The notes beneath the pieces were generated by a model. That model searched no databases, was not told the DNA's origin, and saw only the letters and a program-made list of their open reading frames with translations. A program made the translations under genes and the position numbers. This document shows positions 26,424-33,398 of a stretch of 64,000 bases of DNA, in pieces. Positions within the stretch are counted from its first letter, which is position 1. Each line of letters opens with the position of its first letter. This DNA comes from Polyangiaceae bacterium (GTDB taxonomy: Bacteria; Myxococcota_A; Polyangia; Polyangiales; Polyangiaceae): assembly GCA_947475525.1 (NCBI GenBank), contig CANJMI010000003.1:257242-321241 (forward strand), in the 5' to 3' direction.

Positions 26424-27014
26424 ATGCGAACGGTCTCGCGTCGTACGTGGCTGCTCCTCGCCTTTGGGGTGATAGCGACGGTTGGCGGCTACCGCGCGCT
26501 CTCGCGTTTTCCGGCCGAGACCGCACCCGAAGGGGCGTACCTCCGCATCGCGACAGCCGTGGAGCGCGGCGTTCCCGAGACCGCGTTTCCCTACCTTGAA
26601 GAGGAGGCGCAGGTCGCTTGCTACACCATTCGCGATTATGCGCGGCTTGCTGCGAAGGCGATCGCCGCGGATTATCCGGAGGGCGAGCGGGCGAAAGAGT
26701 TGCCGCCCTACCAGCGGCTTGCCGAGGCCGGAGAGCCGCCGCAGCTCTGGTCGCAGATCGCCGAAGATCGCGGTTGGCTTCGGAGGCTGCGCCGCGATCT
26801 CTCCGGCGTCGCGAGTGTCGAACTCGTCGGGGATCGCGCCACCATCGTCACTGCGCGCGGCACCCGTTATTCGTTTCGTCGGCGTCCCAACGGCATCTGG
26901 GGACTGACGATGTTCACCGCGCAGCTCGACGCCGAGGCGCGCCGGCTCGCGCGTGATTGGGATCTCGTGAACAAGGCCGCGGCCGACCATCGTGAGGCGG
27001 CCAAGGAGCGTTGA
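26424..27014 (+). CDS. Membrane-anchored or secreted protein of unknown function
   Basis: The 196-aa product from ATG 26424 has a basic start and a hydrophobic segment (TWLLLAFGVIATVGGYRAL) that acts as a signal anchor or uncleaved signal peptide. The rest is a compact mixed domain ending in a basic helix (RRLARDWDLVNKAAADHREAAKER). The VELVGDRATIVTARGTRYSFRRR stretch looks like a beta hairpin sheet as in small DUF4878/NTF2-like lipoprotein folds, but I do not recognise a family. It is divergent from the GT2 gene and convergent with the rhodanese gene. Confidence 0.65.
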   Translation: MRTVSRRTWLLLAFGVIATVGGYRALSRFPAETAPEGAYLRIATAVERGVPETAFPYLEEEAQVACYTIRDYARLAAKAIAADYPEGERAKELPPYQRLAEAGEPPQLWSQIAEDRGWLRRLRRDLSGVASVELVGDRATIVTARGTRYSFRRRPNGIWGLTMFTAQLDAEARRLARDWDLVNKAAADHREAAKER

Positions 27015-27022
27015 CGTCACGC

Positions 27023-27451
27023 TCACGTCCGTTGCTTCACGTCGGCGTAGCTCCCGCCGCACGCGGCGAGCGCGGTGGGTAGGCCAGCCGCGAGCCAGCC
27101 CTTTTCGACCACCTGTCCGAAGGCGTCGCGGGCCCCGTTCCATCCGGGCCGAAGGTCGAGGAGACCCGAGAATCCTACCGACGCGAGCGCCGTCGCGGCT
27201 CTGGCCGACCGGTTGCCTGCGGCGCAACCGAGGACGATGCGCGCATCTTTCGGGAACGCGCGCGTCATCACCGAGAGAAACTCCGCGTTCGGCAGCATCG
27301 TGCCTTGAACGGAAAGCATGAACGGCACGTTGAGCGCCCCGGCTGGGTGCCCGGCGTCGAATTCCTCTTCGGTTCGCACGTCCACGAACGTGTGACCCTG
27401 CTGCATGCACGCGTGCGCTTCGTCGGCTGAGATGCGTCGTATGTCGCTCAT
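27023..27451 (-). CDS. Rhodanese-like sulfurtransferase
   Basis: This 142-aa single-domain rhodanese carries the active-site loop CAAGNRSARAA (CxxGxR), with the persulfide-forming Cys near residue 76, and the family openers VDVRTEEEFDAGHPAGALNVPF and DLRPGWNGARDAF. It would move sulfane sulfur between thiol carriers in the cytoplasm. ATG 27451 is preferred because GAGGAG precedes it; the frame is open to 27502. It ends 8 bp from the stop of the convergent gene. Confidence 0.93.
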   Translation of the reverse strand: MSDIRRISADEAHACMQQGHTFVDVRTEEEFDAGHPAGALNVPFMLSVQGTMLPNAEFLSVMTRAFPKDARIVLGCAAGNRSARAATALASVGFSGLLDLRPGWNGARDAFGQVVEKGWLAAGLPTALAACGGSYADVKQRT

Positions 27452-27526
27452 GTCATCGTCTCCTCGAAGTGCATCACGCCGGGGCCGCGTTGAGGGCATC
27501 ACACCGCGGGTGCTTGGAGTTCGGGC

Positions 27527-28747
27527 TCAAAACACGTGAACAAAGAGCCCGCTCTTCAGCTTCGGCTCAAACCAGGTGCTCTTCGGCGGCATGATCGCGC
27601 CGGCGTCACTGACGGCCATCACCTGCGCCACGCTCGTTGGATAGAGATACAAGGCAACGCTTCCATTGCCGCTGTCCACGCGGCGTTCGAGCTCCGCGGA
27701 CCCGTGGATCCCTCCGACGAAATCGATCGAATCGTCGCGGCGCGGATCGGCGATCCCGAAGATCGGATCGAGGATCTGCTGCTGGCATATCTGGCAGTCG
27801 AGGCGCTCGATAGGATCGCTCGCGTCGAACGTGCCGGCCCGCACCCGCGCACGGTGCCACGTGCCCCCACCGACGTAGACACCAAAGGTCCCGGCCTCGG
27901 TCGGCGCGGCTGTGGAGGCCGGTTCGACGTCGAAGCGTTTGGCGAGCTCTTCGAGGATCGACGAGCCTGTGCGCCCCGCGCGATCGCGCACGACCCGGTT
28001 GTAGGCCATGATGTTCATCTGATCGTGGGGAAAGATCACCGCGAGAAAGACGTCGTGCTCGCGACCATCGCCACGGTTCGCTCGGTGCGCTCGGGCCGCC
28101 GCGGCGCTGCGGTGATGTCCGTCGGCGACGTAGAGAGCCTCCACGCGCTCCGCGAACAGCCGCGAGAGCGCTGTCGAGTGGGCCGCGTCGACCATCCAGA
28201 GTCGGTGATGCACGCCGTCCTCGCTCGTGAAGTCGTACACGGGCGCGTCCTGCGTGAGCATCGCAATCAGCGCATCGATTTCTGCGACGGCGCGGTACGT
28301 CAGAAATACCGGCTCGTCATGGGCGGCGAGCGTCTCGATGTGCTGGGTGCGGTCGTCTTCTTTGTCGGCTCGCGTCTTCTCGTGCTTTTTGATGCGATCG
28401 GCGACGTAATCCGCGACGGATGCGCACGCGACGACGCCGACCTGGCTGTGGTCGCCCATGCGCTGCGCGTACACGTAGAGGTGCGGCTCCCCATCGCGCA
28501 CGAGCACGCCATCTTCCACGAACGCGAGCAGGTTGGTGCGGCCCGCTTCGTAGACCTCGTCCGCGTGCTCATCGGTTCCGAACGGCAGGTCGATCTCCGG
28601 TCGGGAAACATGGAGGAAGCTCGTCGGATTTCCTTTGGCAAGCTCCCTCGCCTCGGCGGTGCTGACCACGTCGTACGGTGGACTCGCGACGCGGTGAGCG
28701 AGGGCGACGGGCGGGCGTAGGGCGCAGAACGGTCGAACGTCTGTCAT
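27527..28747 (-). CDS. DUF1015 family protein
   Basis: The 406-aa protein matches the DUF1015 (COG4198) family from end to end: MTDVRPFCALRPP and ASPPYDVVSTAEARELA at the start, YVADGHHRSAAAARAHR in the middle and MPPKSTWFEPKLKSGLFVHVF at the end. Family members are cytoplasmic, often near amino-acid or phosphonate metabolism genes, and their reaction is not established. The conserved DGHHR segment and Asp/His pairs suggest a catalytic or phosphate-binding site. It is divergent from the MinD-like gene, with about 50 bp between starts. Confidence 0.92.
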   Translation of the reverse strand: MTDVRPFCALRPPVALAHRVASPPYDVVSTAEARELAKGNPTSFLHVSRPEIDLPFGTDEHADEVYEAGRTNLLAFVEDGVLVRDGEPHLYVYAQRMGDHSQVGVVACASVADYVADRIKKHEKTRADKEDDRTQHIETLAAHDEPVFLTYRAVAEIDALIAMLTQDAPVYDFTSEDGVHHRLWMVDAAHSTALSRLFAERVEALYVADGHHRSAAAARAHRANRGDGREHDVFLAVIFPHDQMNIMAYNRVVRDRAGRTGSSILEELAKRFDVEPASTAAPTEAGTFGVYVGGGTWHRARVRAGTFDASDPIERLDCQICQQQILDPIFGIADPRRDDSIDFVGGIHGSAELERRVDSGNGSVALYLYPTSVAQVMAVSDAGAIMPPKSTWFEPKLKSGLFVHVF

Positions 28748-28798
28748 GGGCGACGATTCCGTACCTCACGGACGCGCTTGTGTATAGTCGCCGCGACG

Positions 28799-30406
28799 AT
28801 GACGGACGGGGACGATCTGCTTGAGTCGCTGCCCCTCGAGGGAGACGCGGACCTCGCCCCCACGGATGAATTCGGCGTCCGGCGTTCGCGTCACGTGATC
28901 GCCGTCGGTGGTGGGCGCCCAGGGGTCGGCAAGACACTCCTCAGCGTCAATATCGCCGTTTACCTGGCCCAGCTCGGTCGTCACGTGGTGCTGTGCGATG
29001 CGGACCCGTTTGGCTCGAGTCTCCACACGATGCTCGGCGTGCAAAAGCCACCGCTCGTACTCGACGCGAGCGTGCGAGGCGCGAGCGTTCTGGTGTCGAC
29101 CGCGGTCCCAGGGCTGTCCCTCTTGCCTGTCGTCTACGATGCCTGGGCGGTCGCGCCGAAGCGTGCGAGCCGGCAGTCGCATTGGCTGCGCCAAATCAAC
29201 GAACTCGACGTGGATTACGTCGTCTTAAACCTTGGCGCGTCGCTCGCCCCGGCGACGCTCGATGTGTTCGCCGATGCCGACGTCCAGATCTGCGTCTCGG
29301 CACCCGAGCCGCCGGCGATCGAAGCGACCTATCGATTTTGTCGCGCGTATTTCGTGCGTCGTCTCCGGCGAACACTGATGCGCGAGCGCTTTAAATTGCG
29401 CGTCGTTGAGCGCGCCATCAGCGCGTTGCCACCGCTGCCTTCGCCGCGTGAGCTGATCGTCGAGATTGCGCGATTCGATGAGTCGGTGGCGAATGTGGCG
29501 GCCTCTGTCCTCGCTTCGTTGCGTCCGCGCCTGGTCATTGGGCGTACGCGTCTGCGCCGTGACCTCGAGCTCGGCCCGTCGATGGCCGCCTTATCGGCGA
29601 GGTACCTCGGCGTTCAGCTCGACTACATGGGCTACGTCGAACAGGATGACGCTGCGTGGTTGACCGCGCGACGTTGTCGGCCACTTTTGATCGACGCACC
29701 GACATCCAAAGCGGCGCGGAATCTCGAGCGCGTTGCCCGTCGGCTGCTTGCCTTGCTCGCGCACCAGGCCAAACGACCGCAGCCGCCGAGTCTCGTCGAA
29801 GCGCGTGCGCTGACAAAGCCGCTGACCCACTACGATGTCCTCGGCCTCGAGCGCGCGGCCACCGACGACGAGATTCGGCGTGCGTACAAGCTTCAACGCG
29901 AGATCTACACCGAGGGAAGCCTACCGCTGACGGGGCTCATCGACGACCAACGGATGCGCGCGGAACAAGGACGAATTGCTGAGGCTTACGATACGTTGCT
30001 CGATCCGCCGCGGCGGCGAGCTTACGACGCGTCGGTGTTTCCCGACGAAGAGCCGACCGCCCTCGCTTCGGAGCGGCGTGGCCCAGGGGCGACGGATGCC
30101 GAGCTCGCGCTGCTTCGGGCGGAGCTTGCGCGGGACATCACGTCCGAGACGCAGTTTAGCGGCACACTCCTTCGCAAGGCACGCGAGGCCGCCGGGCTCG
30201 AGCTTCACGACATCGCAAACCAAACGAAAATTTCGATGACGTACGTGCGAGCGATCGAGGCGGAGGACTTCGCGTCGTTGCCGGCACCGGTCTACATCGG
30301 CGGGTTTCTCGTGCAGATAGCGAGGATGCTGCGGCTCGATCCCTCTCAGGTCAGCAAGAGCTACCTGAAACGCGTGCGCGGTGCGCGCTCCGACGACGAC
30401 GGGTGA
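28799..30406 (+). CDS. MinD/ParA-like ATPase fused to J-like and RodZ-like HTH domains
   Basis: The 535-aa protein from ATG 28799 has three parts. Residues about 35-330 are a MinD/ParA-type P-loop ATPase with deviant Walker A GGGRPGVGKT and LCDADPFGSS, as in FlhG-like position markers. Residues about 340-415 look like a J domain (THYDVLGLERAATDDEIRRAY), but the HPD tripeptide that activates DnaK is missing. Residues about 450-525 form a RodZ-type helix-turn-helix (LLRKAREAAGLELHDIANQT, then YIGGFLVQIARMLRLD). In RodZ this domain binds MreB, so a role in polar or cell-shape positioning is inferred. There is no membrane helix. Its stop overlaps the next start (GTGA). Confidence 0.88.
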   Translation: MTDGDDLLESLPLEGDADLAPTDEFGVRRSRHVIAVGGGRPGVGKTLLSVNIAVYLAQLGRHVVLCDADPFGSSLHTMLGVQKPPLVLDASVRGASVLVSTAVPGLSLLPVVYDAWAVAPKRASRQSHWLRQINELDVDYVVLNLGASLAPATLDVFADADVQICVSAPEPPAIEATYRFCRAYFVRRLRRTLMRERFKLRVVERAISALPPLPSPRELIVEIARFDESVANVAASVLASLRPRLVIGRTRLRRDLELGPSMAALSARYLGVQLDYMGYVEQDDAAWLTARRCRPLLIDAPTSKAARNLERVARRLLALLAHQAKRPQPPSLVEARALTKPLTHYDVLGLERAATDDEIRRAYKLQREIYTEGSLPLTGLIDDQRMRAEQGRIAEAYDTLLDPPRRRAYDASVFPDEEPTALASERRGPGATDAELALLRAELARDITSETQFSGTLLRKAREAAGLELHDIANQTKISMTYVRAIEAEDFASLPAPVYIGGFLVQIARMLRLDPSQVSKSYLKRVRGARSDDDG

Positions 30407-31881
30407 GACGTCAGGCGGATTCGATCGACATGAATGTCCGTTCTCGTCGCCGCGTGCTCGTGGTGCTTGCGCTCTTCGCGGTCGCGCTCGCTCCGCGGCT
30501 TTACGTGGCGTTGGCATGGACGCGCGAGCCCGTCTGGGACGGCCACTATTACGACATCGGTGCGCGCAGCATTGCGGCCGGCCGAGGTTACGTTGGCACC
30601 GAAGGAGGCGCATGGTGCCACTATCCTGTCGGCTACTCGGCGTGGCTCGGCTTCGCCTACCGAATATTTGGAACGGGCGCGTGGGTTGGTCCGACCCTCA
30701 ACGCCGTGATGGGCGCGCTCTCGGCGGTGTTCGTACGCGAGCTTGCGCTTCGGGCCGTCGACCATGGCTCCGAACGCCGGGCTACCGTGGCCGGGTTCTT
30801 GGTCGCGCTTCACCCGGGCCTCATCGCGTACACGCCGCTCCTGATGACCGAGCTTACGTCGTCGCTCGTGCTCGTCGCGGCTCCGCTCATTGTCGCCTGC
30901 AAGCCTACGTCGCGCAGGTACGCCATTGTGGCAGGGGTGATCTTCGGGCTCGGAACGCTCGTACGACCGCAGACGATTTTATGCGCGCCGGCGGCGATAT
31001 TCTTCCTCCCGCGTGGGTTCCGCAAACGGACGGCGCTGGCGGTCGCAGGGTTGGTCACCGCCACATCGTTGCTGGTGGTCGCACCATGGACCGCGCGCAA
31101 CTGCACCGTGATGGACGGGTGCACCTTCGTTTCGAGCAATGGCGGGTGGAACCTCGCGATAGGCTCGTTCCCACGCGCGACGGGTCGCTTCGAGACGCTC
31201 CGTGGCGAAGATGGCTGCGCGGAAGTGACGGGGCAAGTGCAGCAAGATCGCTGCTGGTCACAGCGCGCCGCCGAGTGGATTTCGCGCGACCCCGCGGCTT
31301 GGGTCGCACGCATCCCGAGCAAGCTCGGCTTCACCTTCGACCATGAGTCGTTCGCGGTGGGGTACCTCGCTGAGGCCGACCCACGCGCATGGCCCGAGGC
31401 ACGCAAGGAGCGCGCCCGTCAGCTCTTCAGCAACGTGCACCGCGGGCTCATGGTGCTCGCGGCCCTCGCGTTCGTCCCGCGACCGAGTCGTCGTCGCCCA
31501 GCCTCGATACTCGGCAGCGTCGCGGTCGCCCTGGCGGCTTGGTTCGCGGTGATGAGCGATGACCACCCGTTTTGGATTGTCGCTCTCGCCATCGTGGGAA
31601 TGGCGGCCTTGCGCTTCGACTTGCGGAGTCGGGACCGAGCACTGGTGTACGCGTGCTGGGGCGTCGGTACGCTACTCCTCGTGCACGCCGTGTTCTTTGG
31701 TGAAGACCGTTATCACATCGTCATCACGCCGCTCTTATGCCTGCTCGCGGCGTCGGCGTGGCGCGATGAGTCGCCGAGCTCAGCTACGGGCCCCGCCTCC
31801 GAAAAACCGTCGGACCGCGTCGATGAGCCGGGCCTTCTCGACCTCGACGGGCGCAGTCGGCTCACCCCCGTCCCGCCGTGA
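30403..31881 (+). CDS. GT39/ArnT-like integral membrane glycosyltransferase
   Basis: The 492-aa protein has about ten hydrophobic helices and the lumenal Asp-rich first loop expected of the GT-C fold (REPVWDGHYYDIGARSIAAG), as in ArnT/PMT-type enzymes that use polyprenyl-phosphate sugars. LVRPQTILCAPAA and TARNCTVMDGCTFVSSNGGWN, with loop residues outside the membrane, also fit the family. GTG 30403 overlaps the previous stop; ATG 30430 is an alternative. Its 3' end overlaps the opposite-strand MscS gene by 102 bp. The acceptor (protein or lipid) cannot be read from the sequence. Confidence 0.85.
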   Translation: MRRQADSIDMNVRSRRRVLVVLALFAVALAPRLYVALAWTREPVWDGHYYDIGARSIAAGRGYVGTEGGAWCHYPVGYSAWLGFAYRIFGTGAWVGPTLNAVMGALSAVFVRELALRAVDHGSERRATVAGFLVALHPGLIAYTPLLMTELTSSLVLVAAPLIVACKPTSRRYAIVAGVIFGLGTLVRPQTILCAPAAIFFLPRGFRKRTALAVAGLVTATSLLVVAPWTARNCTVMDGCTFVSSNGGWNLAIGSFPRATGRFETLRGEDGCAEVTGQVQQDRCWSQRAAEWISRDPAAWVARIPSKLGFTFDHESFAVGYLAEADPRAWPEARKERARQLFSNVHRGLMVLAALAFVPRPSRRRPASILGSVAVALAAWFAVMSDDHPFWIVALAIVGMAALRFDLRSRDRALVYACWGVGTLLLVHAVFFGEDRYHIVITPLLCLLAASAWRDESPSSATGPASEKPSDRVDEPGLLDLDGRSRLTPVPP

Positions 31882-33315
31882 CTGCAGCGTGGCCTCGCGC
31901 GCCGCGATTTGCGTCGCGATCTCGTCGCCGAGGGAGGGTCGCTTCGCGAGCACCTCTTGAAACGCTTCCTTGTCGAGCCGGTAGGCATCGATAGCCGACG
32001 TTGCGATCACCGATGCCGAGCGCGGCGCGCCGGTAAGCAGGCCCATCTCGCCGACCACGGTCGGCCCCGTGATCTCGGCAACCTTTTGCCGCCCGTTCGG
32101 AGAATCCACGAGGACCTCGGCGCTGCCCGAGACGATGATGTAGAGGAAATCGGCGGAGTCGCCTTCGCGGGTGATCTCCTCCCCTGCGGCGAAGGGGCAG
32201 GCGCGGAGGCGTTCGGCCACGGGGGTAAGCTCGTCGCCGTGTAGAGGCGTGAGGACGGTTGCGACGCGGACCGCGTGGAGTCGCCGCTCGAGGTCCAGTT
32301 CTCGCAGGCTCTTGCGCGTTGCGCCCTCTTCTTGGTCGAGCCAGTGCGCGGTGGGCGGCGCCGCGAGCGGGATGCCGGCGCGTTTGAGTGCCGCATGAAT
32401 CTGCGAGCGTACCCGAGAGCGCGTGGGTTCATCCACCGCGAGGTTCGTGAGCCAGTATCGTACGGCGTAGGTCGCCATCGACGCGCGCTGCTCTCGCACC
32501 AGATCGATGCAGAGGCACTGCGGCGCAGGCGAGGTGGCCACGTTCTCGATGGCCGCCGCGCGCAGCGGCCCCTCGACCGCGGCAATCACCTGCGTCGGAG
32601 AGAATTGATTGTCGACGTTGAATGGGATCGCCTCGCGCCGGACAGTCTCGTTGCCAACGAGCTTGCCGAGGACGGTAAAGCTCGACGCGAGCAGTGAGGA
32701 GTTCGGCACGATGATCGTGTCCCAATCGCGCGTCTCGAAGACGGTGTGCCGCCAGCGAATTTCTCGCACGATCCCCTGCGTTCCGTTGTCGAATTGGATC
32801 CAGTCACCGACCCGGACCGAGCGCTCGAGCTGCAGGGCCATGCCGCCGATGACGTTGCCGAGGGTCGCCTGCATCGACAGGGCCACGATCGCGGTGACGA
32901 CGGCGCTGGTAGTGACGAGGTGAGCGGCTTGGATGCCGAAGCGTCGCATGACCCCGAGGGCCGTCAGCGTATAGAGCAGGGCCATCGCGAGCTCGTAGAC
33001 GATCGTGGGCGCACGGACGCCGATGCCTGGCAGCGCGAGATCGAAGAACACGACGCCGCTCACGGCCACGATGGTGAAGTAGCCGAGCGTCTCCGCGATG
33101 GCCTCGGTCACGGCCTGGGTGTCGGTCATCGCCCCACGGCCGAGCAGCCAAGCTGCGACACGGGTACACAGGAAAATCCCTAGCAGAACGAACAGCCGAA
33201 CGTTGTGGCGCCGTGCCGCCGGCGCGATGCGATGAACGCACGCCGCGGTCGCGAGCACGGCTACGATCGTTGCAACGACCCCTGTTGGACTAAGTAGAAG
33301 AGCGTCACTCGGCAT
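31780..33315 (-). CDS. MscS-type mechanosensitive channel with cyclic-nucleotide-binding domain
   Basis: The 511-aa protein joins an MscS channel (four N-terminal membrane helices and pore helix with ATLGNVIGGMALQLERSVRVGDWIQF at about residues 145-180, then the beta domain) to a C-terminal cNMP-binding domain at about residues 360-480. The latter has a phosphate-binding cassette GEMGLLTGAPRSASV, so nucleotide binding is likely. This architecture is known as the bCNG subfamily, in which cyclic nucleotides gate the channel and tension response is weak. It sits in the inner membrane. Its 3' end overlaps the convergent GT39 gene. Confidence 0.93.
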   Translation of the reverse strand: MPSDALLLSPTGVVATIVAVLATAACVHRIAPAARRHNVRLFVLLGIFLCTRVAAWLLGRGAMTDTQAVTEAIAETLGYFTIVAVSGVVFFDLALPGIGVRAPTIVYELAMALLYTLTALGVMRRFGIQAAHLVTTSAVVTAIVALSMQATLGNVIGGMALQLERSVRVGDWIQFDNGTQGIVREIRWRHTVFETRDWDTIIVPNSSLLASSFTVLGKLVGNETVRREAIPFNVDNQFSPTQVIAAVEGPLRAAAIENVATSPAPQCLCIDLVREQRASMATYAVRYWLTNLAVDEPTRSRVRSQIHAALKRAGIPLAAPPTAHWLDQEEGATRKSLRELDLERRLHAVRVATVLTPLHGDELTPVAERLRACPFAAGEEITREGDSADFLYIIVSGSAEVLVDSPNGRQKVAEITGPTVVGEMGLLTGAPRSASVIATSAIDAYRLDKEAFQEVLAKRPSLGDEIATQIAAREATLQSRRDGGEPTAPVEVEKARLIDAVRRFFGGGARS

Positions 33316-33398
33316 GGGGCACGAGTGTCCTGCCGAAATCGTCGGGCCACAAGCCCCGGGGGTGGTAACCGCTCTTTGATCCGCTATCGTTCACGGCG

